DNA of 64,000 nucleotides from positions 124,001 to 188,000 of the forward strand of contig NZ_JAMTCN010000001.1 of the NCBI RefSeq assembly GCF_024171865.1. The letters are read 5' to 3'. Below are positions 8,201 to 16,651 of this stretch, in pieces (position 1 is the stretch's first letter; each line of letters begins with the position of its first letter). The position numbers and the translations under genes are program-made. The DNA comes from Prauserella aidingensis (lineage in GTDB: Bacteria > Actinomycetota > Actinomycetes > Mycobacteriales > Pseudonocardiaceae). Below the pieces are notes generated by a model that was given only the letters and a program-made list of their open reading frames with translations, was not told where the DNA came from and made no database searches.

Positions 8201-11159
8201 GTCCCCGGTCGATATGTGGGAATGGGTGAGCACGACGGTCGAGCGCGTGCTGTCGTTGGCTCCGCGCCGGGTCCTCGAAATCGGTTGTGGTACCGGTCTG
8301 CTGCTGTCCCGGGTCGCTCCGCACTGCGACGAGTACCACGGCACGGACATGTCGGAGGTAGCCATCGGGAACCTCCGTGAGACGGTGGCCTCGAAGCGCC
8401 CGGATCTGGCCGCGGTCGGCCTGTCGGTTGCCGCCGCTCACGAGCTCACCGAGTTCGCCACCGGACGGTTCGATACCGTCGTGATCAACTCGGTGGTCCA
8501 GTACTTCCCGGACCCGGCCTACCTGCGCGAGGTGGTGGAAGGCGCGCTTCGGGTGGTCGCACCCGGTGGTGCGATCTTCCTGGGCGACCTCCGCGCCCTT
8601 CATCTGCTCGACACGTTCCACGTTGACGTCGAACTCCGCCGGGACATCGACCGCAGCGTGTCACAGGCGCGGGCTCGCGCTCGGTATGCGCGCGCACAGG
8701 ACAGGGAGCTGCTCGTGGACCCGGCCTTCTTCCACGCACTTCGGCTGGAGCTGCCCGGGATCGGCAGGGTCGAGTCGCAGCTGCGTAAGGGCGAGCGCGA
8801 CAACGAGATGACACGCTACCGCTACGACGTCGTGCTTCACGTCGGTCCCGAGGTGGAGCAGCGGGTCCCGGACACGGTGGTCGACTGGGTCGACGGCGTG
8901 ACGGCCCCGTCGGACGTCGAATCGCTCGTGCTCGACGGGGACCACGACGCCGTCGCGGTGCGTGCGGTCCCGAACGCTCGGCTCGCCGACGTGGCGGGGA
9001 CATTGGCGGAGCTGCAGGTCCGTGGCGACGACGAAGCGGCGCCGGTCGTGTCGCCGGCCGGCAGCACACCCGGGGTGCATCCGGACCTGTGGAGCTCTCT
9101 CGCACGCCGACTCGGCCGGGTCGCGACCGTCACCTGGACCCCCGGTGCGCCCGACGGTCGGTACTCGGTCGTCGTCTCCGATCCGGCCACCAGTGGGCGA
9201 TGGGTGGCCCATGCGGCCGGGGAGGCCGTCAGCATCGGTGACACCACCACCGATCCCGCCTTCGCCAACGCCGCGGCGGCCCTGGCGCCGCGGTTGCGCG
9301 CTCATGTGAAGGACCGGCTGCCTGAGTACATGGTGCCCTCCACGTTCGTTCCGCTTCCCCGATTCCCGATCAACGCGAACGGCAAGCTCGACAAGAACGC
9401 GCTCCCGGCCGCGCCACTCGACGTATCGACCAGCCAGGAGGCGGCCGACGGGGTTCCGGACACGGCCGCGGAACGGATGCTGGCCGAGATCTGGGAGGAG
9501 GTGCTCGGCATCGCCCGAGTCGGCACCAGCAGCAACTTCTTCGAGCTCGGCGGCGATTCCATCCACACGATCCGGGTGGTCTCGGCGGCGCGAAAGCGCG
9601 GTGTCGAACTCACCCCCCAAATGCTGTTCCAGCACGACTCGCTGCGTGACCTCGCGGCGGCCGTCGCACCACCGGAGACGAGTGAGGGGCACCACGATCG
9701 GCGACCCCCGCAGCGGGTCCGCGGGCGAGACCGGCAGGAGATTCTCGCTGACCCGGCGCTGGAGGACGCCTATCCGCTTGCGCCGTTCCAGTCCTGGGCC
9801 CTGCGCACTCTGCTCGACCATCCGTCGGCCGGCGCGTTCCAGGTGCACCGGCTGACGCCGATGCCGCGTGGCATGGTCGAGCCCGAGGTCTTCCGTTCCG
9901 CCGCTGTTGCGTTGGCGCGTGCGTACCCGGCGCTGCGCACGTCGTTCGTCTGGGAGGGTATGGACGAGCCGCTGCAGGTGGTTCACCGTGACCCGCTCGT
10001 CGAGTTCGAGCACGTGGACTGGCGGCATCTCGCTCCGGACGAACAGGACGCCGCGCTCGAGAAGCACCTGAAGCAGGATCGGGAACGGGGCGTCGACCCG
10101 GGCGTGCCCGGGGGCCTACGGTACTTCGTCGCAGACGTCGACGACGACCGGTGCCTGATGGTCGCGAGCCTGAGCTATCTGTGCCTGGACGGCTGGTCGT
10201 ACGACATCATCGCCAACCAGTTCGACGCGGTCATCGGCGACCTGCTGGCGGGTCGTGAGCCCGACCCCGCTCCGAGCCCGCCCTATCGCGAATTCGTCGG
10301 CGGACTCGACGCGCGCGACCACGGTGCCGAGGCGGCGTACTGGCAGAAGGTACTCAGCGGGATCGACTCACCGATCGAGATGGCGTCCCGGATTCCGGGC
10401 AACGAGGTCGCCTCTGCGACCGGGTACGGCAGGCAATGGATCGACTTGCCTGCCGACCTCTCCGCCCGGGCACGTGCATTGGTCCAGCAGCGACGGACCA
10501 CCCTCAACGTGTTCTTCCAGACGGCATGGGCGCTCACGGTCGCCGCGTTCGCCGGCGACGAGCCGGGTACCGACGTCGTGCACGGCATGCTGCTCAACGG
10601 CCGGTCGTCCGGTCCCGAGGGGGTCGAGCGAATTGTGGGCACGACGCTGAACATCCTGCCCTTGCGTACGCGCGTCGACGGTGCGGAACCCGCGGTGCAC
10701 TTCCTGCGCCAAGTCATGGGCGAGGTGGTCGCATTGGGAACGCACGAGCTCACCCCGCTGCACGAAGCGCTGGCCCACGGCGAAATGGGAGCCGGCACGC
10801 TGCCGTGCGAGAGCTACCTGGTGTTCCAGAACGTCGGCATCGACACCTCCGAGCGATTCCCACCCGGCTACTACGTGACGCGTATGGGATTTCCGTTGCG
10901 GGTCGACGTCTTCCCGACGAGCACGATGACCGTGCACATGTCCTATTACCGCGACCGGTTCTCCGACGACGCCGTCGTTCGACTGCTGGGGGCGTACGAA
11001 GCGGCCGTTCGGGCTCTCCTCGACGGTATCGACGGGCCGGTTGTCGACGTGCTGTGCGCCGCCGGTCGAGCACGCCGCCCGTCGGCTTCGCCCACCGGTT
11101 TCCGGGAAGGCGAGTTCGTCGTCAACGACGTCCTGGCACTCGGAGGTGAAGACCTGTGA
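5214..11159 (+). CDS. NRPS: C - A (with inserted N-methyltransferase) - PCP - terminal C domain lacking the catalytic His
   Basis: 1981 residues from the ATG at 5214, chosen over the ATG at 5190 because GGAGAGGAG lies just before it. The first condensation domain has an intact HHVVVDG (His177-His178). The adenylation domain has YTSGSTGKPKG, FDVSVWELF and NMYGITETT. Read against GrsA, the specificity positions give D-V-W-S-V-G-M-V-H plus the late Lys, which resembles threonine-type codes, so a beta-hydroxy amino acid (Thr/Ser) is my best guess. Between A8 and A10 sits an N-methyltransferase (VLEIGCGTG, ~residues 965-1220). The PCP is ELGGDSIHT (Ser1449). The last ~440 residues form a second C domain whose HHxxxDG reads SYLCLDG (1654-1660), so both His are gone. 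No thioesterase follows; this domain may release or cyclise the chain (inference). Confidence 0.94.
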   Translation: MSLDEQVGAGRDKLSPKKRALLAKLTGSADDAVPVPRVGGIPRRDPDSRPPLSFAQRRLWFLDRMVPGSPAYNVVMTFAISGPLRTDVMGRAVAEIVRRHEALRTTLPDVDGEPYQLVADELEIPVRTHDVRDAPDTIDDLVTHHAREPFDLAEGPLLRVELFRTGDEHWIVFLNAHHVVVDGWSLGLFWEELLTIYDAFADGRPSPFPELPIQYPDFAVWQREHLAGDRLETQLAYWRERLDGLAEHLELPFDRPRPAVQTFEGDGTELVFPGRVRDGLQELARQRGVGLFTVLLAALKALLHRYTGQGDIAVGSPVTNRTHVDVEPLIGFFVNTLVHRTEVVGDDRFVDLVERVRDGVATAQRHQEVPFEAIVETLRPERYLSQNPLFQVCFNFLPARPMRAPAGLTVERISGVRNKTSKFDLWISVVDRDDDLLVEVEYDSTVFDRGTIDRLLAGYRELLDAVVDCADVRISRLPVMTAEDRKLVESDWGGRSTNDPVRPELLHELITARANEAPDSVAVTDGTAELTYGELDARANALAAALRERGVNRGTLVALSAERSADLVLGVLGILKAGGAYVPVDPAYPADRIRYLLADSGATVLVTQRHLVDSLARADVEIVTVDGHVEAGDLGRLPGAGPHDPAYVIYTSGSTGKPKGVMVSHANVTRLYSATDHWFHFGPDDVWSLFHSASFDVSVWELFGALTHGGRLVIVPFTVSRSPEEFLRLLRSEHVTVLSQTPLAFRHLMEAEENAPPGELALRLVVFGGENLDVTALKPWFDRHGDTRPRLVNMYGITETTVHVTYREITRADVDWPSAGSPIGRAMPDLSARVLDVYGEPCPIGVRGELHVGGDGVTSGYFHRPELTARRFVEGPHGREYRSGDLVRWLPSGELEYLGRADQQVKIRGHRIELGEVGGVLTEHPAVREAVVLPDDDGTRLIAYVIPDDERPEPGGGGDRGVEWRDVFERVYDEAADVDGDFDTRGWVSSYTGRNVSPVDMWEWVSTTVERVLSLAPRRVLEIGCGTGLLLSRVAPHCDEYHGTDMSEVAIGNLRETVASKRPDLAAVGLSVAAAHELTEFATGRFDTVVINSVVQYFPDPAYLREVVEGALRVVAPGGAIFLGDLRALHLLDTFHVDVELRRDIDRSVSQARARARYARAQDRELLVDPAFFHALRLELPGIGRVESQLRKGERDNEMTRYRYDVVLHVGPEVEQRVPDTVVDWVDGVTAPSDVESLVLDGDHDAVAVRAVPNARLADVAGTLAELQVRGDDEAAPVVSPAGSTPGVHPDLWSSLARRLGRVATVTWTPGAPDGRYSVVVSDPATSGRWVAHAAGEAVSIGDTTTDPAFANAAAALAPRLRAHVKDRLPEYMVPSTFVPLPRFPINANGKLDKNALPAAPLDVSTSQEAADGVPDTAAERMLAEIWEEVLGIARVGTSSNFFELGGDSIHTIRVVSAARKRGVELTPQMLFQHDSLRDLAAAVAPPETSEGHHDRRPPQRVRGRDRQEILADPALEDAYPLAPFQSWALRTLLDHPSAGAFQVHRLTPMPRGMVEPEVFRSAAVALARAYPALRTSFVWEGMDEPLQVVHRDPLVEFEHVDWRHLAPDEQDAALEKHLKQDRERGVDPGVPGGLRYFVADVDDDRCLMVASLSYLCLDGWSYDIIANQFDAVIGDLLAGREPDPAPSPPYREFVGGLDARDHGAEAAYWQKVLSGIDSPIEMASRIPGNEVASATGYGRQWIDLPADLSARARALVQQRRTTLNVFFQTAWALTVAAFAGDEPGTDVVHGMLLNGRSSGPEGVERIVGTTLNILPLRTRVDGAEPAVHFLRQVMGEVVALGTHELTPLHEALAHGEMGAGTLPCESYLVFQNVGIDTSERFPPGYYVTRMGFPLRVDVFPTSTMTVHMSYYRDRFSDDAVVRLLGAYEAAVRALLDGIDGPVVDVLCAAGRARRPSASPTGFREGEFVVNDVLALGGEDL

Positions 11160-14100
11160 CCGGCCCTGTCGTCTTCCTGCTCGCAGGCCAGGGCAGCCAG
11201 CACTACCAGATGGCGTCGCAACTCTACCGCGACGAGCCGGTTTTCCGTGCGGAGCTCGACCGCCTCGACGCCATCGTGGCCGAGCTGAGTGGCCGTTCGG
11301 TCGTTCAGGAACTGTACGGGGCGGGCAAGTTCACCGACGAGTTCAACGACACGCTCCTGACCCATCCGGCGATCGTGATGGTCGAGCTCGCCCTGGTGGA
11401 GTTGCTCCGTGCCGACGGCATCGAGCCGGACATCCTGCTGGGGTCGAGTCTCGGGGAGTTCACGTCCGCCGCTGTCGCCGGGGTGCTCACCGTTCCGGAG
11501 TGCCTCGAGCTGGTCGTCGGACAGGCCCGGTCGCTCGAAGGTCTGCCACCCGGCGGAATGCTCGCCATCCTGGCCGACCCGGGACTGTACGAACGGGTGC
11601 CGGAGCTATGTGAGGGAACGGATCTCGCCGCGCGGAACGGCCCCGGGCATTTCGTCGTGTCCGGGGCGGAAGAACAGCTCGTCGCGGCGGAGGTGGCGCT
11701 GAGTCGAGCGGACGTGCCCTGCCAGCGGGTCGCCGTGGAGCACGCGTTCCACTCGCGCCTCCTCGACTCGCGGCGGCAGGCGTTCGACGAGGCGGTGAGC
11801 CGGCTCGTGTTCCGGCGGCCGCGCGTCACGCTGGTGTCCTGTGCGACCGGGGACGTGATCGCACAGCCGGATCCGGAGCACTACTGGCAGGTCGTGTCCG
11901 GGCCCATCGAGTTCGAGAAGGCCGTGCGCGGCCTCGAATCGCGGGGTGCCCACCGGTACGTCGACGTGGGGCCGTCGGGAACCCTGCACAACCTCACCGC
12001 GGCCCTTCTGGGGCCGGAACGCGGCCGTTCGTACCCACTGCTGAGCGTCGTCGGCCAGGACGACCGGCTGCTCGCGACCGTGCGCGAGCAGCTGCGGCCG
12101 CACCCGACGAGTCCGCCGGCCGCAGCGGGTCCTCGGCGGTCCCTCGCGAAGGAGAAGACGCCTATGAAGGTCTACGGTTTTCCCGGACAGGGCTCCCAGT
12201 CGCAGGGCATGGGAGCCGACCTGTTCGACAGGTTTCCCGACCACGTCGGCACGGCGGATGCGGTGCTCGGCTATTCGATCCGCGAACTGTGCGAGCGCAA
12301 CCCCGAAGGCAGACTTCGACAGACGCAGTACACGCAACCCGCTCTGTACACCGTGTCGGCGCTGGCCTACCTCGCGCACGTCGACGACGATCCTGTTCCG
12401 CCCGATTTCGTCGTGGGGCACAGTCTCGGCGAGTACGCCGCCCTGTTCGCCGCGGGCGTCGTCGATTTCGAGACAGGACTGCGGCTCGTCGCGCGGCGCG
12501 GTGAGCTGATGGCGCAGGCGCCCGCAGGAGGCATGGCTGCGGTGGTCGGCTGCGACCTGTCGACGATCGAGCACATCGTCTCCGAGATCGACGACCTTTA
12601 CATCGCCAACGTCAACGCGGCCGACCAGGTGGTGCTGTCCGGGTCCGACACAGCCATCGACACGGCGAAGCCGCTGGCCGAGCAGGCGGGAGCGAGGTTC
12701 GGCCGACTGAGAGTCGGCGGTGCACTGCATTCACCGTTCGTGTCCGCGGCGGCCGAGGAGTTCGGCCGGTTCGCGCGGACGTTCGAGCTTGCCGAACCCC
12801 GCGTTCCGGTGATCGCGAACGTTGATGCACGCCCGCACGACCGGGCGACGATGGTGGAGCGGCTCACCCGTCAGATCGACAGCCCGGTGCGGTGGCTCGA
12901 CACGGTGCGCTACCTCCTGGCGCTCGGCGACGTCGACTTCGTCGAGCTCGGGCCGGGCCGCGTGTTGCGCAAACTCGTCGCCAAGATCCGCGAGCAGGAA
13001 ACCGTCCGGGAACCGCAGACCCGGCCCCGGGAGACCGCACGCCCCGCGGAGGACGCAGCCGTCCCTGAGGTGTCCACACCGTCCGCATCTTCGTCCCCGC
13101 ACCGTGGCGAGCCGGCGCACGCGGTCAGCGTTTCCCAGGCCACTACGGCGGCTGCGGCCGCCGATGCGCCGGCCCCGGCGGCCGGGGCCGGCGCATCGTT
13201 CCGGAGGCGATACGGTCTGGACCACGCCTGTGTCGCCGGTTCCCTCTACGGTGCCGTGTCCGGTGTTGACATGGTGACGTGCCTGGCGCGGGCCGGGGTG
13301 CTCGCCTTCTACGGCGCGGGGGGTACGGGTCTCGGCCAGGTCGAGGAGGACCTCGGCAAGATCGGCGCCGACCTGAGTGGATCGCGGCCGTTCGGTGCGA
13401 ACCTCCCGTATTCGTACGGCGACCACGAGCGGGAGCTCGCGCTGGTCGACCTCTATCGCCGATTGGGCGTGGACACCGTTGAGGCGTCCGGTCACCTGGA
13501 GATCTCGCCCGGCGTCGTCAAGTTCCGACTCACCGGCGGATCGGTCATCGCGAAGGTGAGCCGTTCGGACATCGCCCGACAGTTCCTTGAGCCCGCTTCG
13601 CCGGAGATCGTGCGATATCTGCACGAGAACGGCCACCTGTCCGACGACGAGGCGGCGAGAGCGGAAACGCTGCCGGTGGCCCGCGACGTCGTCGTGGAGG
13701 CCGGTTCGGGCTGGCTGAGCGGCGCGGCCACGCTTCCCACGTTGTTGCCTTCCGTGGTGCGGCTTCGCGACGCGATGCAGGCCTACGCCGAGCCCGTGCA
13801 CGTCGGCGCGGCCGGTGGGCTCGGAACTCCGGAGGCTGTTGCCGGTGCCTTCTTCATGGGCGCAGACTTCGTTCTCACCGGCTCGATCAACCAGTGCACG
13901 GTCGAGGCGGCGACGAGTCCCGTCGCGAAGGACATCCTGGCAGGCCTCTCCGTCCATGACGTCGACACCGCGCCGTGGCCCGACCTGTTCGAGCTCGGCG
14001 GACGCAACACCGTGGTGCGGAAAGGCCTGTTCTATCCGGCCAGGGCGAGCAAGCTGTACGAGCTGTGGCGTGCCCACGACAGGTTCACCGACATCGACGC

Positions 14101-14428
14101 GGCGACTCGTGACCAGATCGAGCGCAACTATCTGCGCAGGCCGTTCACGGACGTTCTCGCCGACGTCGGTGCGAGCGGCGATGCGAAACAGGACATGGCG
14201 GAGGTGTTCCGCACGTACTTGTCGGGAGGACTCGCCTTGGTATGGGAGGGGGATCCGGGTCGCCGGGTCGACTATCACCTGCCGTGCGGCCCCGCTATGG
14301 GCGCGTTCAACGACTGGGCGCGTGGCACCCCGTTCGAGGACTGGCGCGCACGGAACGTCGACACCGTCACCGTCGAACTGCTCCGGGCTGCGGGTGCGCT
14401 CCTCGACCACCACGGGATGAGCCGATGA
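11156..14428 (+). CDS. Free-standing tandem acyltransferase - acyltransferase - enoylreductase (AT1-AT2-ER)
   Basis: 1090 residues, GTG start preceded by GGAGGTG and overlapping the NRPS stop. Residues 1-310 are AT1: LLAGQGSQ, nucleophile motif GSSLGE (not the usual GHSLGE) and EHAFHS. Residues ~338-620 are AT2: FPGQGSQSQGMG, canonical GHSLGEYAALFAAG and GGALHSPF, as in FabD-like malonyl transferases. After a Pro/Ala/Thr-rich linker, residues ~680-1090 form a PfaD-like FMN enoylreductase (YGAGGTGLGQVEEDL, VHVGAAGGLGTPE). In trans-AT systems AT2-type domains load malonyl units, while AT1-type partners are often acyl hydrolases that clear stalled carriers; that split is inferred here from the two nucleophile motifs. 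The ER would act in trans on modules upstream of the window. Confidence 0.93.
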   Translation: MTGPVVFLLAGQGSQHYQMASQLYRDEPVFRAELDRLDAIVAELSGRSVVQELYGAGKFTDEFNDTLLTHPAIVMVELALVELLRADGIEPDILLGSSLGEFTSAAVAGVLTVPECLELVVGQARSLEGLPPGGMLAILADPGLYERVPELCEGTDLAARNGPGHFVVSGAEEQLVAAEVALSRADVPCQRVAVEHAFHSRLLDSRRQAFDEAVSRLVFRRPRVTLVSCATGDVIAQPDPEHYWQVVSGPIEFEKAVRGLESRGAHRYVDVGPSGTLHNLTAALLGPERGRSYPLLSVVGQDDRLLATVREQLRPHPTSPPAAAGPRRSLAKEKTPMKVYGFPGQGSQSQGMGADLFDRFPDHVGTADAVLGYSIRELCERNPEGRLRQTQYTQPALYTVSALAYLAHVDDDPVPPDFVVGHSLGEYAALFAAGVVDFETGLRLVARRGELMAQAPAGGMAAVVGCDLSTIEHIVSEIDDLYIANVNAADQVVLSGSDTAIDTAKPLAEQAGARFGRLRVGGALHSPFVSAAAEEFGRFARTFELAEPRVPVIANVDARPHDRATMVERLTRQIDSPVRWLDTVRYLLALGDVDFVELGPGRVLRKLVAKIREQETVREPQTRPRETARPAEDAAVPEVSTPSASSSPHRGEPAHAVSVSQATTAAAAADAPAPAAGAGASFRRRYGLDHACVAGSLYGAVSGVDMVTCLARAGVLAFYGAGGTGLGQVEEDLGKIGADLSGSRPFGANLPYSYGDHERELALVDLYRRLGVDTVEASGHLEISPGVVKFRLTGGSVIAKVSRSDIARQFLEPASPEIVRYLHENGHLSDDEAARAETLPVARDVVVEAGSGWLSGAATLPTLLPSVVRLRDAMQAYAEPVHVGAAGGLGTPEAVAGAFFMGADFVLTGSINQCTVEAATSPVAKDILAGLSVHDVDTAPWPDLFELGGRNTVVRKGLFYPARASKLYELWRAHDRFTDIDAATRDQIERNYLRRPFTDVLADVGASGDAKQDMAEVFRTYLSGGLALVWEGDPGRRVDYHLPCGPAMGAFNDWARGTPFEDWRARNVDTVTVELLRAAGALLDHHGMSR

Positions 14429-15507
14429 GCCCCGGGGTCGTCGGCCACACGGAGCCCGGGTACCGCGGGGTCGCAATGGTCTTCGCGGGCGCGGGCGGTC
14501 AGTGGCGTGGCATGGGCGCGGGTCTGTGGGACGAATCGCCGGTGTTCCGGGAGACCGCGACCGCGTGCGCCGACGCGTTCGCCCCCTACATCGACTGGTC
14601 CCTGACGGACGTGTTGTGCGGTGTACGCGGGGCCGCGTCGATGAACCGGCCCGACGTCGTGCAGCCGGCCCTGTTCACGTTGATGGTGTCGGTGGCCGCC
14701 GTGTGGCGCTCGTTCGGCGTGTACCCGGCCGCCGTCGCAGGTCACTCCCAAGGGGAGATCGCGGCCGCGCATGTCGCGGGAGCACTGTCGCTCGACGACG
14801 CTGCGCGCGTGGTCGCGTTGCGCAGCCGGCTTATCGCCGAGCGGCTCGTGGGCACCGGGTCGATGCTCTCTGTGCCGCTGTCGGTCAAGCTGGTCGAAGA
14901 GCGACTGGCCGATCACACCGGTGTGCTGGCCGTCGCCGCCGTCAACGGGCCGTCGGCGACGAGCGTCGCCGGCGATGTCGACGCGATCGAGAAACTGTTC
15001 GCGGAGCTGGTCGACGACGACGTCCGAGTGGCTCGCATCGCCTCGGACTTCGCGGCTCACTCTCCGCACATCGACGCCATCCACGCGCCCCTGCTCGACG
15101 CACTCGGCGGCATCCGCCCGCGCGCGGCGGGGATTGCGTTCTGTTCGTCCGTGACGGGCGATCTCGCCGAGCCCAGGTCGCTCGACGCGCCGTACTGGTA
15201 CCAGAATCTACGCGGCCGGGTGGAGTTCGAAGCCGCCGTGCGCACTCTGGTTCGGCTCGGATACCGGCACTTCGTCGAACCGTCGTCGCATCCGCTCCTC
15301 ACGGCACCGATCGGTGACATCGGCAGGGACGTGGGTGCGGACGTCGCGGCGGTCGGCTCGCTGGCGATGGGCGAGAGCGGTCTGCGGACCCTGACCGACT
15401 CGATCGCGACCGCGGAGAGACACGGCGTCCTGGTCGACTGGGAGGGCGCCCGCCGAGCGGGCCACCGGAACGTGGTCCCACCGCACCGTTCGAAGGAGCA
15501 TCCGTGA
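14425..15507 (+). CDS. Discrete acyltransferase, probably for the methoxymalonyl extender unit
   Basis: 360 residues; ATG overlaps the AT-AT-ER stop and its own stop overlaps the GTG of the dehydrogenase gene (GTGA). Unlike the preceding AT2, it resembles AT domains of cis-AT synthases: VFAGAGGQWRGMG at the N-terminus, nucleophile GHSQGEIAAAHVAGAL, and DFAAHS where malonyl ATs have HAFHS and methylmalonyl ATs YASHS. Direct coupling to the methoxymalonyl-ACP genes suggests it transfers that unit from the small ACP to one PKS carrier. This matches the two-AT arrangement known for oxazolomycin synthase. Family assignment is strong; substrate is inferred from context. Confidence 0.9.
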   Translation: MSPGVVGHTEPGYRGVAMVFAGAGGQWRGMGAGLWDESPVFRETATACADAFAPYIDWSLTDVLCGVRGAASMNRPDVVQPALFTLMVSVAAVWRSFGVYPAAVAGHSQGEIAAAHVAGALSLDDAARVVALRSRLIAERLVGTGSMLSVPLSVKLVEERLADHTGVLAVAAVNGPSATSVAGDVDAIEKLFAELVDDDVRVARIASDFAAHSPHIDAIHAPLLDALGGIRPRAAGIAFCSSVTGDLAEPRSLDAPYWYQNLRGRVEFEAAVRTLVRLGYRHFVEPSSHPLLTAPIGDIGRDVGADVAAVGSLAMGESGLRTLTDSIATAERHGVLVDWEGARRAGHRNVVPPHRSKEHP

Positions 15508-16367
15508 CAGAACAAAGTGGCGACCACCGGATCACGGTCCTGGGGGCGGGGACGATGGGCGTCGGTATCACCGCCGTGGCCGTCGGGCACGGCGTACCGG
15601 TCACCGTGGTCGATGTCGACCAGACGGTGCTGGAGGCGGCCCGGAACCGAATCCGGGCCGAGCTCCGGTTCGCCCGGATGATGGATGCGTTGCCCGAGGG
15701 GGAGCGCGGTGACCTGGTGTTGACGACGGCCGTCGACGACGGAGCGGACGCCACCGCCGTGATCGAAGCCGTCACCGAGTCGGCCGAGGTGAAGGCCGAA
15801 GCGCTGGCGGGAGCCGCCACGGTCGTGACACCGGGTACGCCGCTCGTGTCCAACACGTCGTCGATCCCGATCGACGAACTCGCCGATGCGGTCTGCCGCC
15901 CCGGCGACGTGATCGGTACGCATTTCATGAACCCGCCGTACCTGATTCCGCTGGTGGAAGTGATCCGGGGACGACGTACCGACCGGGCGGTCGAGACGAC
16001 GCTGATGTCACTGCTGTCGGCGATCGGCCGTACCGGCCGGGTAGTGGGGGACAGCCCGGGCTTCGTGACGAGTCGTGTCCTGCACCCGATGATCAACGAC
16101 GCGATCCGGGTCGTGCGTGAAGGCACGGCGGATGCGGAGACCGTCGACGCATTGTTCGAGGGTTGCCTCGGCCATCGGACGGGGCCGCTGCGGACGGCCG
16201 ACCTCATCGGACTCGACAATCTCGCGGATTCGCTGCGGGTCCTGCACCAGCGGACCGGTGACGAGGGCTGTGCGCCCGACCCACTGCTTCTCGACAAGGT
16301 CGAGGCAGGACTGTTCGGCCGGAAAACGGGCCGAGGTTTCTACAGCTACGGAGGAGACGCATCATGA
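15504..16367 (+). CDS. fkbK: 3-hydroxyacyl-CoA/ACP dehydrogenase of methoxymalonyl-ACP synthesis (FkbK-like)
   Basis: 287 residues. The N-terminal Rossmann motif VLGAGTMGVGITAVAVG and the NTSSIPIDELA and FMNPPYLIPLVEV stretches are those of the 3-hydroxybutyryl-CoA dehydrogenase family. In the FK520/ansamitocin-type pathway this enzyme oxidises the glyceryl unit carried on the small ACP, on the way to hydroxymalonyl-ACP. The start is GTG, overlapping the AT stop, and the stop overlaps the ACP start (ATGA). With fkbJ, fkbI and fkbH homologues directly following, the pathway assignment is well supported. Confidence 0.92.
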   Translation: MTEQSGDHRITVLGAGTMGVGITAVAVGHGVPVTVVDVDQTVLEAARNRIRAELRFARMMDALPEGERGDLVLTTAVDDGADATAVIEAVTESAEVKAEALAGAATVVTPGTPLVSNTSSIPIDELADAVCRPGDVIGTHFMNPPYLIPLVEVIRGRRTDRAVETTLMSLLSAIGRTGRVVGDSPGFVTSRVLHPMINDAIRVVREGTADAETVDALFEGCLGHRTGPLRTADLIGLDNLADSLRVLHQRTGDEGCAPDPLLLDKVEAGLFGRKTGRGFYSYGGDAS

Positions 16368-16651
16368 CCACCACGCCCCGGCCCGTCGACCCGGCGTCCG
16401 ACGAGGTCGCCGAGCGCATCTCGCGGTTCGTCGCCGAGCACACCCGGACCTCGTGGGAGCACGACACCGACCTGTTCGCCACGGCGGGCCTGTCGTCGAT
16501 GTTCGCGATGGAACTCGTGGTGTTCCTCGAGAAGAATTTCGACATCGAGATCGCGGGTCCGGACCTGAAGCTGGCCAACTTCCGCACGATCGAGCTGATG
16601 GCGCAGCTGGTCGCCCGGCTCCGCGAGTCCGATGAGGACGCTCGTGGCTGA
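16364..16651 (+). CDS. fkbJ: Stand-alone acyl carrier protein for methoxymalonyl-ACP (FkbJ-like)
   Basis: 95 residues. The carrier motif is GLSSMFAMELVVFLEKNF, with SSM where assembly-line carriers have DSL; this variant is usual in the methoxymalonyl ACP family, and the second Ser would carry phosphopantetheine. It is preceded by GGAGGAGA. It overlaps the dehydrogenase gene upstream and the acyl-ACP dehydrogenase gene downstream. It should carry the glyceryl, hydroxymalonyl and methoxymalonyl intermediates. Confidence 0.93.
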   Translation: MTTTPRPVDPASDEVAERISRFVAEHTRTSWEHDTDLFATAGLSSMFAMELVVFLEKNFDIEIAGPDLKLANFRTIELMAQLVARLRESDEDARG

